Source: Saprospiraceae bacterium | GTDB taxonomy: Bacteria; Bacteroidota; Bacteroidia; Chitinophagales; Saprospiraceae | DNA: 64,000 nt | Reading direction: 5' to 3' | Assembly (NCBI GenBank): GCA_016710625.1 | Contig: JADJVK010000001.1 | Span: 248,001-312,000, forward strand | Shown here: positions 17,112-26,463 of the stretch, piece by piece | Layout of the letters: every line of letters starts with the position of its first letter | How positions within the stretch are numbered: position 1 is the first letter of the stretch | Notes under the pieces: generated by a model | What the model saw: only the letters and a program-made list of their open reading frames with translations | Told to the model about the DNA's origin: nothing | The model's database searches: none | Made by a program: the position numbers and the translations under genes

Positions 17112-18975
17112 ATCTACCAGAATGAATCAATAATATGGATATATCAGATGGGGAAACCCCACTAATCCTACTTGCTTGCCCAATTGTCCTAGGTTTGTGT
17201 TTCGTCAATTTCTGACGAGCCTCAAGGGAAAGAGAGGATATATTGTTATAATCAAAATCTTCTTTCAATCCCAATGACTCCAATCGATGCAATTTATCAG
17301 CCATTTCTTGCTCCTTCTCTATATAACTTTCATATTTGATATTCGTCTCGGCTAATTGTATCGTTTCTTCGTCATATTGACTCAAAAATTCATTCAATTT
17401 TGGAATAATATTTTTTAACTCCCAAATATCCACATGGGGACGAACCAATAAGGTATTTAATTTTACTTTATTTTTAATTTCAGCAGAGCCAATGGATGCA
17501 AAATATCCATTTACCAAAGCTGGATCAATACTCGTTTTCATGAAAAAATCTCTAATGGCATCGGTGGCTTCCACCTTCTCTTCCACTCTCTTCATTCTGT
17601 TTTCCATATCCATAACGCCCAATTTTTGAGCTAGTGGTGTCAGCCTCAAATCAGCATTATCTTGTCGCAATAATATTCTATATTCTGCCCTTGAGGTGAA
17701 CATTCTATATGGTTCATCTGTGCCTTTATTCACCAAATCATCAATCAAAACGCCAATATATGCTTCAGATCTTCCTAAAATAAATGGTGCTGATTCTTTC
17801 ACAGCTAATGCTGCATTAAAGCCAGCCATCATACCTTGGCAAGCAGCTTCTTCATATCCAGTTGTTCCATTTATTTGCCCAGCAAAAAACAATTTGGCAA
17901 TCAGATGTGTTTCTAAACTCATTTTTAACTGAGTTGGTGGAAAATAATCGTATTCAATAGCATATCCAGGTCGGAACATTTTGGCATTTTCAAATCCTTC
18001 AATTTTCCTAAGTGCCTTGAACTGAACCGCTTCGGGTAATGAAGAAGAAAATCCATTTACGTAGATTTCACAAGTTTCCCACCCTTCTGGCTCAATAAAT
18101 AATTGATGGCGATCTCTATCCGCAAAACGGTTAATTTTATCTTCGATGCTCGGACAATATCTAGGACCTAACCCTTGAATCCTTCCGTTAAACATCGGTG
18201 ATTGGTCAAATCCAGTTTTTAATATTTCATGAACAACTGGGCTCGTATAAGTGATATGGCAAGGCAATTGTTTTTTAAGTTTAGGAGTATCCGTATAAGA
18301 AAAGCCTGTGGGATTTTCATCTCCATCTTGCACTTCCATTCGTTCGTAATCAAGGCTTCTACCGTCCACCCTGGGAGGCGTTCCTGTCTTCATTCTTCCT
18401 GCTTCAAAACCAAGCTCCACCAATTGTTCTGTTATTCCTTTTGCCGCTTTTTCTCCAGCTCTTCCGCCACCTAATTGTTTTTCACCAATATGGATAATGC
18501 CATTTAGAAAGGTGCCATTCGTCAAAACCACTGCTTTCCCTTGTATTTCCAAACCCATAGATGTTTTTACACCCTGAACCCGATTATCTTTTACCAACAA
18601 TCCAGACACCATATCCTGCCAAAAGTCGATATTGGGATGCGATTCAAGCATCATTCTCCATTTATGAGCAAATAACATTCTGTCACTTTGAGCTCTCGGA
18701 CTCCACATGGCAGGTCCCTTCGATCGGTTGAGCATTCTGAATTGCAACATGGTGTGATCCGTAACTATCCCGGAATAACCACCCAAAGCATCTATCTCTC
18801 TTACAATTTGTCCCTTTGCAACGCCGCCCATAGCTGGATTGCAAGACATTTGGGCAATGGTGTTCATATTCATGGTGCAAAGGAGCACTTTCGAACCTAA
18901 GTTGGCAGCTGCAACAGCAGCCTCACAACCTGCATGACCAGCACCTACTACTATGACATCGTATGTTGGAAACAT
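17110..18975 (-). CDS. mnmG: tRNA uridine-5-carboxymethylaminomethyl modification enzyme MnmG (GidA)
   Basis: An FAD enzyme which, with MnmE, makes cmnm5U at tRNA wobble position 34. It is full length at 621 residues. The dinucleotide site 'DVIVVGAGHAGCEAAVAAA' is at the start, then 'MSCNPAMGGVAKGQIVREID', 'GRAGEKAAKG', 'RMKTGTPPRVDGRSLDY', 'GPRYCPSIEDKI' and 'AGQINGTTGYEEAACQG', with 'MFTSRAEYRILLRQDNADLR' in the C-terminal half. It follows recN by 24 bases on the same strand and is probably co-transcribed with it. A bidirectional terminator closes the unit. Confidence 0.96.
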   Translation of the reverse strand: MFPTYDVIVVGAGHAGCEAAVAAANLGSKVLLCTMNMNTIAQMSCNPAMGGVAKGQIVREIDALGGYSGIVTDHTMLQFRMLNRSKGPAMWSPRAQSDRMLFAHKWRMMLESHPNIDFWQDMVSGLLVKDNRVQGVKTSMGLEIQGKAVVLTNGTFLNGIIHIGEKQLGGGRAGEKAAKGITEQLVELGFEAGRMKTGTPPRVDGRSLDYERMEVQDGDENPTGFSYTDTPKLKKQLPCHITYTSPVVHEILKTGFDQSPMFNGRIQGLGPRYCPSIEDKINRFADRDRHQLFIEPEGWETCEIYVNGFSSSLPEAVQFKALRKIEGFENAKMFRPGYAIEYDYFPPTQLKMSLETHLIAKLFFAGQINGTTGYEEAACQGMMAGFNAALAVKESAPFILGRSEAYIGVLIDDLVNKGTDEPYRMFTSRAEYRILLRQDNADLRLTPLAQKLGVMDMENRMKRVEEKVEATDAIRDFFMKTSIDPALVNGYFASIGSAEIKNKVKLNTLLVRPHVDIWELKNIIPKLNEFLSQYDEETIQLAETNIKYESYIEKEQEMADKLHRLESLGLKEDFDYNNISSLSLEARQKLTKHKPRTIGQASRISGVSPSDISILLIHSGR

Positions 18976-18999
18976 TTTTTTGTTTATTAAATATTTTGA

Positions 19000-20664
19000 T
19001 TAAACACCTACACTAGATAAAAGTTCTTTAGCATTTTCAATAGCAGAAGGTGTAGGTGGTTTGCTACTAAGCATTTCTGCAATCGCAATTATTCTTTCCT
19101 GCTTATCCAGTAGTTTTACATTGGTTACGGTTCTATCCTCCAATTCCTTTTTGTAAACAAAATAGTGGCTATTGGCTTTTGATGCAATTTGGGGTGAATG
19201 GGTAATGGAAACCACCTGATGATGAGCAGACAAATCCTGCAATACATTACCCATCCTCAAAGCTACATCTCCAGAAATTCCAGTATCAATTTCGTCAAAA
19301 ATCAAGGTTGGTAATGGAATGGCACTTGCGACTAATGATTTGGTGACTAAAGTAAGTCGAGATAGTTCTCCACCTGAAGCGACCTCTTTAATTGGTAAAT
19401 ATTTACTGCCTTTGTTCGGAGCAAATAGAAACTCCACTTGATCGATGCCTGTGGCAGTGAGGTTATTGCCCGTTTCAATAGAAACTTTCAATTTTGCATG
19501 CTCCATCGCCAACAAACTCAATCTTTCGTGAATTTTGTTTTCAAAACCTGCAACTACCTTTTTTCTGTTTTCAGATAAATCCGCTGCTAAGTTCCGAAGT
19601 TCCTTTTCTTGATAAACGATTTTGGAACTCATTTCTGCAATTTCAGTATCTAAGGCTTTATATTGTTTTAGTTGATTTTCTAAATCACTTTGAAGATTTA
19701 GCAAATCGTTCACATCTAAAACCTGGTGTTTTTTCAGCAATTTATAGATTAAATTTAGTCGTTCTTGGATTTCATTCGCTTTTTCGGCATCAAATTCGGT
19801 TTTATCCGCTATTGATTCGATTTCACTGGAAATATCTCTAAGTTCTTCAATAATATTTTCAACTCTTTCCGATAAAACACCCATTTTTTTATCAAATTTC
19901 TGAACGGAGCTAATATTTCTGTTTACCTCTTTCAGTTGATCGACAATTGCCCCATCGCTTTCAGTCAAAATATGAGCAACTTGGGTGGCAGATTTCTTGA
20001 TAACTTCTGCATTATTCAAAACCAACAACTCTTGTTCCAAAGCTGTTTGCTCATTTTCTTTTAACTCTGCTTTGTTAAATTCTTTTAGTTGAAACTGAAT
20101 AAATTCTACTTCTTTTGCAGCTTTACTATTTTTCAATTCCAACTCATTCAACTGTTTAATATTTTGTTGATATTGTTTGAAAAGAGATTGATATTGTTTG
20201 AGTGCCCCTTTATTATTGGCTAAAGCATCCAACATCCTAAGCTGGAAAGAAATTTCGTGAATATCTAAAGTGTCGAATTGGAGGTGTAAATCAATTATTG
20301 ATCCACTCAGCTGGCTGAGCACCTTCAAATTCACAGGAGTATCATTGATAAATGCTCTGGACTTTCCTTGCGGTGTGATTTCTCTTCTCACCACCAATTC
20401 ATCGTCATAATCCAATTCGTTTGCATCAAAAAATTCTTTCAAATCATAGTCAGCAACATAGAAATGACCTTCAACTGTACATTTCATTTCTGGATTATAG
20501 AGCGATACATTATCGGCTCTGTTGCCCATGATTAGCCCTAAAGCACCTAATAAAATAGATTTTCCGGCTCCTGTTTCGCCAGTAACGATAGTTAACTTTT
20601 TAGAAAATTCTATTTCTAAAAAATCAATAATTGCAAAATTGCGAATGATTAGTTTGTGAATCAT
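19000..20664 (-). CDS. recN: DNA repair protein RecN
   Basis: An SMC-like ATPase of double-strand-break repair, 554 residues. The Walker A is 'LTIVTGETGAGKSILLGALG'; the coiled-coil arms run over roughly residues 155-370; the signature 'EVASGGELSRLTLVTKSL' and Walker B 'TLIFDEIDTGISGDVALRMG' are followed by 'HHQVVSITHSPQIASKANSH'. The -7 element TAACTTTG at 20669-20676 (minus) ends only 4 bases before the ATG, so the mRNA is probably leaderless or nearly so. mnmG follows. Confidence 0.95.
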   Translation of the reverse strand: MIHKLIIRNFAIIDFLEIEFSKKLTIVTGETGAGKSILLGALGLIMGNRADNVSLYNPEMKCTVEGHFYVADYDLKEFFDANELDYDDELVVRREITPQGKSRAFINDTPVNLKVLSQLSGSIIDLHLQFDTLDIHEISFQLRMLDALANNKGALKQYQSLFKQYQQNIKQLNELELKNSKAAKEVEFIQFQLKEFNKAELKENEQTALEQELLVLNNAEVIKKSATQVAHILTESDGAIVDQLKEVNRNISSVQKFDKKMGVLSERVENIIEELRDISSEIESIADKTEFDAEKANEIQERLNLIYKLLKKHQVLDVNDLLNLQSDLENQLKQYKALDTEIAEMSSKIVYQEKELRNLAADLSENRKKVVAGFENKIHERLSLLAMEHAKLKVSIETGNNLTATGIDQVEFLFAPNKGSKYLPIKEVASGGELSRLTLVTKSLVASAIPLPTLIFDEIDTGISGDVALRMGNVLQDLSAHHQVVSITHSPQIASKANSHYFVYKKELEDRTVTNVKLLDKQERIIAIAEMLSSKPPTPSAIENAKELLSSVGV

Positions 20665-20668
20665 GGCG

Positions 20669-20676
20669 CAAAGTTA
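20669..20676 (-). promoter_or_regulatory. Promoter -7 element of recN
   Basis: TAACTTTG on the minus strand, four bases upstream of the recN ATG. No well-spaced -33 TTG is seen. Confidence 0.45.
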
Positions 20677-20693
20677 TAGTATTTTTCGAAATC

Positions 20694-21398
20694 TTACTTC
20701 ACCTTTTTTGTTCCTCTTTTTACGATTGTTGCGATATCGTATTTTTCCTTCACTTGCTTCGCATATGCATTAGCTTGAGCTTCGGTAGGATAGGTTCGCA
20801 GACTAACGGAGATAAGTTTTAAACTTTTGAAAGTCACCAGTTTAGCATTTGAAAATCCCTTATCTTTCACTTCTTTCAATTTCGCAGTTGCATTGCTTTT
20901 ATTACCAAATGAACCAGCAATTACGTAGTAAAATCCTGTATCTTCAGCTTTTGAACTCGTTGCTTTGCTTGGGTTTTCAGCTGTTTTGACTTCTTTTTTT
21001 ACAACTTGTTTTGGTGTAGCTGGTGGTGGTGGTGTCTTTTTTACTGGAGTTGCCACCTTCGGTTCGGCTTTTGGAGTAGTAGGTTCTGTTTGTTTTGTTG
21101 GTGGTACTGCTGAATGAGTTGCTTTTTCTTCTGGTTCTTCTACAACTTTAGTTTGATTGGATGGGTCTTCATCTACAAACTTAGTACCTTGATTTTCAGC
21201 AGTTTCACCTGACAAGGAATCAGCAACTGGATGATAATAATGGTTGAGTGTAGAATCTTCCGGGTCTGTTATTGTTGCTTGAATTCTTGCTTTTTCTTGT
21301 TGTTGGTTAAGATATTGACTTGCCTTATATAATACTAATAATAAGCAAGCTAGCACCACTACAAGAAGAACAGGAATATTTTTAAATATGGATTTCAT
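20694..21398 (-). CDS. SPOR domain membrane protein
   Basis: A 234-residue bitopic protein with one N-terminal membrane anchor ('IPVLLVVVLACLLLVLYKA'), a Pro/Thr/Lys-rich linker ('PKKTPPPPATPK'-type composition, roughly residues 40-150) and a C-terminal SPOR domain ('FYYVIAGSFGNKSNATAKLK' to 'YDIATIVKRG'). SPOR domains bind glycan strands lacking stem peptides at the division septum, so a role in division or wall remodelling is likely. A canonical promoter lies at 21439-21469. It ends 29 bases before recN. Confidence 0.85.
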   Translation of the reverse strand: MKSIFKNIPVLLVVVLACLLLVLYKASQYLNQQQEKARIQATITDPEDSTLNHYYHPVADSLSGETAENQGTKFVDEDPSNQTKVVEEPEEKATHSAVPPTKQTEPTTPKAEPKVATPVKKTPPPPATPKQVVKKEVKTAENPSKATSSKAEDTGFYYVIAGSFGNKSNATAKLKEVKDKGFSNAKLVTFKSLKLISVSLRTYPTEAQANAYAKQVKEKYDIATIVKRGTKKVK

Positions 21399-21438
21399 GT
21401 ATAACCACCTAATAATATTTGAAATATATATTAATATA

Positions 21439-21469
21439 CAAATATATGTGTATTAATTTCAAGAATCAA
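21439..21469 (-). promoter_or_regulatory. Promoter of the SPOR gene
   Basis: On the minus strand: TTG (21467-21469), exactly 20 bases, then TATATTTG (21439-21446), about 40 bases before the ATG. It matches the Bacteroidota -33/-7 form. Confidence 0.7.
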
Positions 21470-21524
21470 GTAGTTCAATTATTATGCCATACTACTGAAT
21501 ATCAATGGTTTTATATTATAGAAA

Positions 21525-21821
21525 TTAATAATGTTTGAGAATAAGGGCAAAAATTGAAATTAATAATACGATAATTATTGCGATAGCAATAGAAAAACGG
21601 ATGTGCCCGACGAACAATCTAATTTCCGTTTCCATTTTAGGATATTTGGGAATTATTTCGGATTCCATCTTTTTTTTATCAAAAATATGAGCACTATTAA
21701 ATTCTACCTTGTTCATTACTAGATTCTTATATACTTTAAAGACTTTCACTCTAAAATATACATTCACAAACAGAAGTGCTAATATTAGCCCAATTAATAT
21801 TACAATTAAAGTAATGAACAT
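21525..21821 (-). CDS. Small two-segment membrane protein
   Basis: A 98-residue protein with two membrane segments ('ITLIVILIGLILALLFVNVY' and 'IAIAIIIVLLISIFALIL') joined by a charged loop. I do not recognise a family. It starts 9 bases after marC on the same strand, so it is probably the last gene of an M1 peptidase-marC operon. Confidence 0.55.
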   Translation of the reverse strand: MFITLIVILIGLILALLFVNVYFRVKVFKVYKNLVMNKVEFNSAHIFDKKKMESEIIPKYPKMETEIRLFVGHIRFSIAIAIIIVLLISIFALILKHY

Positions 21822-21830
21822 AACAAAAAA

Positions 21831-22405
21831 TTAAAAACCAAGATTTGTTCTAAATATTTTTACAGAAATAGCCAACAAAATAACTCCGAAAAATTTCCTT
21901 ACAGCTATTTGACCAGATCTTCCTAAAAATTTGGGTATTAAGGCTAATGATTTTAGGGCTAAAAAAATTATAACCATATTAATTAGAATCGCAGCTATGA
22001 TGTTAAAATCATTCAACGATGATTTTAACGACATGATAGTTGTCAAAGTACCAGAACCAGCAATTATGGGAAAAGCAATAGGAACAATAGTACCTTTTGC
22101 CCCTGGCTCTGCTTTGAAAAATTCTAGTCCTAATATCATTTCTAAAGCTAAAATAAACATAACGATAGATCCAGCTAAAGCAAATGACTTAATATCTACC
22201 CCCATTATTTTTAAAAATTGTTGTCCAACGATTAAAAATAGCACCATCAGGGCACCAGAGGCTAAAGTAGCTTTGCCAGATTCTATCTTCCCATTTTTTC
22301 CTCAAAACCAATAAAAACAGGTAAACTACCCAAAACATCGATTACTGCAAATAGTGTAAAAGTTGCTGTAAGAATTTGTTCGTAATTGAAAGAAAATGTA
22401 TCCAT
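21831..22405 (-). CDS. MarC family integral membrane protein (one frameshift)
   Basis: A six-segment MarC/UPF0056 membrane protein. The N-terminal third starts at the ATG at 22405 ('MDTFSFNYEQILTATFTLF') and runs through 'AVIDVLGSLPVFIGFEEK', then hits a stop. One missing A near 22281-22299 would join it to 'KIESGKATLASGALMVLFL' and the rest to 21831, giving 191 residues. Family elements seen are 'GSIVMFILALEMILGLEFF', 'VPIAFPIIAGSGTLTTIMSL' and 'GVILLAISVKIF'. The molecular function of MarC proteins is not settled. It begins 1 base after the M1 peptidase stop, so the two are co-transcribed. Confidence 0.8.
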
Positions 22406-22406
22406 A

Positions 22407-24716
22407 TTAATTTTTCTTAGCTTTTTGCATTGGATTCAACTCCCCTTGTCCTCTCGTTCTATTTTTAAATAATTCAAATCTACTCATATTAGATTTTGGT
22501 GGAAAATAATTGTTAGAAGTATCGATATCTGCTGTTTCCAAATAAGGATCTAGCGAAACTTGTTTTACTTCTTTTTTAGTCACAAACACTTTTTTCGCTT
22601 CTTTATTGTCATATCTCCAAATCTCTGCTGGAATACGATGTAATTCCTTGGTTCCATCCAAAAATTCTAGTTCAATGATGACTGGCATGACTAGACCACC
22701 TATTCTTTTCACTGTAATTTCATTAAAATAATATCCTGCTTCTAATAGCTCTTTTTCTTCTTTTGTTAGTGTGCTATAATATTTCTGATACTCTTCTTTA
22801 TCCATGTTTGTAACATCCAAAGGATCGTAGGTAGTGTAAAAGTCAACTAATTTAGGGTCGATTTCATCTTGAGTTTGTTTAATTTCTTTGTTCTTCAAAT
22901 CACTCATATTTTTTGGTGCAGCCTCTTTTTCTTTTTTTAATGCCGCTTTTTCCACCTCTGGATTTTTGCTGTCTAATTTTAAAATTCTCACCTTATCTAA
23001 TGCTAAATCCACATTGTCGGTAGAATAAAACCAACCTCTCCAAAACCAATCTAAATCCACAGCGGAGGCATCCTCCATCGTTCTAAAGAAATCTGCTGGA
23101 GACGGATGTTTGAATTTCCATCTGTTTGCATAAGTTTTGAATGCATGGTCAAATAATTCTCTTCCCATTACGGTCTCTCTCAATATATTCAATGCAGTTG
23201 CTGTTTTTGCATAAGCATTCGACCCAAACTGAATGAGCGATTCAGAATTGGTCATAATTGGCTCCAATCTACTCTTGTCGCCTTTCATATAATCAACAAT
23301 TTTATTTGCAGGACCCCTTCCTGAAGGAAAATCTCTTTCCCATTGTTGCTCCGCAAGATATTGAATAAAGGTATTCAACCCTTCATCCATCCAGGTCCAT
23401 TGTCTTTCATCGGAATTCACAATCATCGGGAAATAATTGTGCCCCACTTCATGTATAATCACACCTAACACCCCATATTTATCTCTTTCAGTATAAGTGC
23501 CATCCTTTTCACATCTTCCAAAATTGAAACAAATCATTGGGTATTCCATACCAATATTATCAGCATTGATGCTCCATGCACAAGGATATGGATAATCAAA
23601 AGTATAGTGAGAATACCATCTCAATGTGTGTGCAACAGCTTTTGTAGAATATTTTTCCCATAGCGGATTTCCTTCTTTTGGATACATTGACATAGCCAAC
23701 ACTACCCTTCCATCACTCTGCTGAACGCCCATTGCATCCCAAATGAATTTTCTAGAACTAGCAAATGCAAAGTCTCTGACATTTTCTGCTTTAAAAATCC
23801 ATGTTTTTTTTGCAGAAGATTTTTGCTTTTCTCTTTCTTCCGCCTCTTTTTGAGTATAAATTATTACTGGATCTGTTAAAGATTTTTTTGCAGCATCAAA
23901 TTTTCTAATATGCTCTGCATCCATCACCTCTTTCGGATTTTGCAATACTCCAGTTGCTGCCACCAAATGATCCGCTGGGACTGTAAGGCTCACCTCATAA
24001 TTACCAAAAGGCAATGTGAATTCTCCTGAACCTAAAAATTGCTTGTTTTGCCAGCCTGTCACATCGCTGTAAACACACATTCTAGGAAAAAATTGAGCAA
24101 TAGTGTACAAATAATTGTTGTCTTCTGAAAAATATTCATATCCAGATCTTCCTCCAATCTTTGCTCTGTCATTAATATTATACCACCATTTTATTTTAAA
24201 AGAATAGCTTTCTCCCTTTTTTAAAGATTTTGGCAAATCAAGTCGCATCATTGTTTTATTGATGGTGTAATTCAATTTTCCACCATTCATATCTTGAACA
24301 AATTCTAACTTGTATCCTCCATCGAATTCACTAGGCATCAAACCTTTTAAGTCCTTCGGACTCATTTTATCATTCATAGAAGAAGTTCGAGCTTTGTAGG
24401 TATCTGAATCCTTACTCCAAATATTTTGATCTAGTTGCAACCATAAATAAGAAAGCTCATCAGGAGAATTATTGATATATGTAATAGTCTCGTCACCAAA
24501 AATTTTCTGATTTGCATCATCTAATTCCACTTTTATCTTGTAATCAGCTTGTTGTTGCCAATATTGAGACCCAGGAGCACCAGAGGCAGTTCGGTAGCTA
24601 TTCGCCGTCGGCAACATCGTTTCCAACTGGCCAAACTTGTTTCTTTCGGGCGAATCATATTGAGCAAAAACACTTTGTGTGATTACTAAAAAAAAGAAAA
24701 ATAATAACTTATTCAT
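22407..24716 (-). CDS. M1 family zinc aminopeptidase, exported
   Basis: A 769-residue M1 metallopeptidase with a signal peptide ('LLFFFFLVITQSVFAQ'). The zinc site is HExxH-x18-E: 'VIIHEVGHNYFP' near residue 421 and the Glu in 'WTWMDEGLNTF'. The substrate-binding motif appears as 'NIGMEYPMICF', a variant of GxMEN. 'FGSNAYAKTATALNILRE' contains the catalytic Tyr region. It probably trims peptides in the periplasm or at the surface; the fatty-acid/peptide transporters and permease nearby fit a protein-degrading lifestyle. marC follows after 1 base. No lipobox is seen. Confidence 0.9.
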   Translation of the reverse strand: MNKLLFFFFLVITQSVFAQYDSPERNKFGQLETMLPTANSYRTASGAPGSQYWQQQADYKIKVELDDANQKIFGDETITYINNSPDELSYLWLQLDQNIWSKDSDTYKARTSSMNDKMSPKDLKGLMPSEFDGGYKLEFVQDMNGGKLNYTINKTMMRLDLPKSLKKGESYSFKIKWWYNINDRAKIGGRSGYEYFSEDNNYLYTIAQFFPRMCVYSDVTGWQNKQFLGSGEFTLPFGNYEVSLTVPADHLVAATGVLQNPKEVMDAEHIRKFDAAKKSLTDPVIIYTQKEAEEREKQKSSAKKTWIFKAENVRDFAFASSRKFIWDAMGVQQSDGRVVLAMSMYPKEGNPLWEKYSTKAVAHTLRWYSHYTFDYPYPCAWSINADNIGMEYPMICFNFGRCEKDGTYTERDKYGVLGVIIHEVGHNYFPMIVNSDERQWTWMDEGLNTFIQYLAEQQWERDFPSGRGPANKIVDYMKGDKSRLEPIMTNSESLIQFGSNAYAKTATALNILRETVMGRELFDHAFKTYANRWKFKHPSPADFFRTMEDASAVDLDWFWRGWFYSTDNVDLALDKVRILKLDSKNPEVEKAALKKEKEAAPKNMSDLKNKEIKQTQDEIDPKLVDFYTTYDPLDVTNMDKEEYQKYYSTLTKEEKELLEAGYYFNEITVKRIGGLVMPVIIELEFLDGTKELHRIPAEIWRYDNKEAKKVFVTKKEVKQVSLDPYLETADIDTSNNYFPPKSNMSRFELFKNRTRGQGELNPMQKAKKN

Positions 24717-24939
24717 TCATTGAAAATTAAAAAAATTAAAATGGTTGAACAAAAATAAGGGATGATTATAGATTTAATTATTTTATTCGGAAAAAAGAAT
24801 GAATTATTTGACAAAAAGAAAATTTATTCCATCTTTTAGTATGAAAAGGAAGATAAAATTTTGATTTATTAGTCAAAATTTGATTTCTATTTTTATTTTC
24901 CACTTTATCACAATTGCCAATTTATTAAGTATGAATGAT

Positions 24940-24947
24940 TACATTTG
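24940..24947 (+). promoter_or_regulatory. Promoter -7 element of the APC permease
   Basis: TACATTTG lies 17 bases before the ATG at 24965; the nearest TTG (24914-24916) is 23 bases upstream of it, slightly long. It shows that an in-frame ATG at 24935 lies upstream of transcription. Confidence 0.5.
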
Positions 24948-24964
24948 TATTTAATCAGAAATTT

Positions 24965-26380
24965 ATGAAAAAAAATCAAGGTACTTTAGTTCAAAGTTTA
25001 TCGCTATCAGCTGCAATTATTTTAGTGATTAGTTCTGTGATTGGCTCTGGTGTTTACAAAAAAGTGGCACCAATGACTGGAGAATTAATGTCCCCAAAGT
25101 TGGTATTACTAGCATGGCTGTTAGCTGGAGTAATTAGTCTTTTTGGTGCTTTGAGCAATGCAGAAATTGCTGGTATGATGGCAAATAGTGGTGGTGAATA
25201 TTTCTATTTCAAAAAGATATATGGCAAATTTATCGCATTTATTTATGGGTGGAGTACTTTTATAACGATTAAAACGGCTTCTGTGGCTAGCATTGCCTAT
25301 GTTTTTGCACATAGTTTTAATGCTTTAATAAAATTACCCAGTTTTGATACGGCAACGGAACAAATTACTTTTTTGGGTATATTCAAACCTTTCGAAGATT
25401 TTGGGGTGAAAATGGTCTCAATTATTTTAATTATCATTTTGACTTTTATCAATACAAGAGGATTGAAAAATGGGGCACTGTTGAGTAGCTGGATTACCAA
25501 ATTAGTGATCATGGGTTTGGCAACTATCGTGATTACTGGGCTAATTTTTGGAAAAGGTAGCTTTTCGAATATTACAACGAATGCAACCAGCTATGTCGAT
25601 AATGGTTGGGGAAATTTTGATTTCATAAAAGCTTTATTTGCTGCTATGTTGGCTGCATTTTGGGCTTATGAAGGATGGAACACCGTTGGTTTTATCGGCG
25701 CCGAAATCAAAAATCCTAACAAAAATCTCCCAATAGCTTTATTTACTGGCATGATGGTTATTATTGTAACATATTTATTGGTCAATTTTACTTATTTGTA
25801 TATTCTTCCAGCCGATGAGCTCATCAATGTTAGCAAAACTGGAAACCAAATTGCAGCAGTTGCAGTTATTGGGCATTTTGCTGGAGCAATTGGCATTACC
25901 CTCTTATCCATTATCATTCTGATTACTACTTTGGGATGCACCAATAGTACCATCATTATGCCTCCAAGAATCTATAATGCTATGGCTTTGGATGGGTTAT
26001 TTTTCAAGAGAGCAGCGAATATTCATCCAACCTATAATACACCCAATGATGCTTTGTGGATGCAATGTATCTGGGCTATTATGTTGGTGCTTTCGGGCAG
26101 TTTCGACCAATTGACGGATATGCTCATTTTTGCAGCTTTCTTCTTTTATGGCATCACGGCTTTAGGCGTTTTTATTTTAAGAAAAAGAGAGCCAAATACT
26201 CCACGACCTTACAAAGTATGGGGTTACCCAATCATTCCGGCATTGTTTATCGTATTTTGTGTTGCATTGATTATAATTACAATTATCGGAAAACCAAGAG
26301 AGGCTGGATTAGGATTGGTGTTAATGATGTCAGGAATACCTTTTTATTGGTATTGGAATAAAAAAGAAAAGGTTGCTTAA
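24965..26380 (+). CDS. APC family amino acid permease
   Basis: A 12-segment amino acid/polyamine/organocation transporter of 471 residues in the inner membrane. The first segment carries the APC signature 'ISSVIGSGVYKKVAPM'; later come 'GGEYFYFKKIYGKFIAFIYG', 'AFWAYEGWNTVGFIGAEIKN' and 'TLGCTNSTIIMPPRIYNAMA', as in LAT/serine-threonine exchanger-like members. It imports or exchanges amino acids; the substrate cannot be read from sequence. The start at 24965 ('MKKNQGTLVQSL') follows from the promoter position. It stands alone on its strand, facing the OmpA gene. Confidence 0.9.
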   Translation: MKKNQGTLVQSLSLSAAIILVISSVIGSGVYKKVAPMTGELMSPKLVLLAWLLAGVISLFGALSNAEIAGMMANSGGEYFYFKKIYGKFIAFIYGWSTFITIKTASVASIAYVFAHSFNALIKLPSFDTATEQITFLGIFKPFEDFGVKMVSIILIIILTFINTRGLKNGALLSSWITKLVIMGLATIVITGLIFGKGSFSNITTNATSYVDNGWGNFDFIKALFAAMLAAFWAYEGWNTVGFIGAEIKNPNKNLPIALFTGMMVIIVTYLLVNFTYLYILPADELINVSKTGNQIAAVAVIGHFAGAIGITLLSIIILITTLGCTNSTIIMPPRIYNAMALDGLFFKRAANIHPTYNTPNDALWMQCIWAIMLVLSGSFDQLTDMLIFAAFFFYGITALGVFILRKREPNTPRPYKVWGYPIIPALFIVFCVALIIITIIGKPREAGLGLVLMMSGIPFYWYWNKKEKVA

Positions 26381-26415
26381 AATAAAAAGCCTTCCAAGAA
26401 CTATTCTTGGAAGGC
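26381..26415 (-). terminator. Terminator of the DUF937-OmpA gene
   Basis: A perfect 12-bp stem (GCCTTCCAAGAA / TTCTTGGAAGGC) with a 3-base loop. The T-rich tail is on the minus strand only, so it mainly ends the OmpA gene, though the hairpin lies just after the permease stop and may protect that mRNA end. Confidence 0.8.
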
Positions 26416-26463
26416 AAAAGATGTTATAAGCTTTATAAACTATTATAGTGGTAGTTTCGAATA

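Noticed and set aside
24935..24964. Longer APC permease start at 24935
   Set aside because: It would lie upstream of transcription, because TACATTTG sits at 24940-24947.
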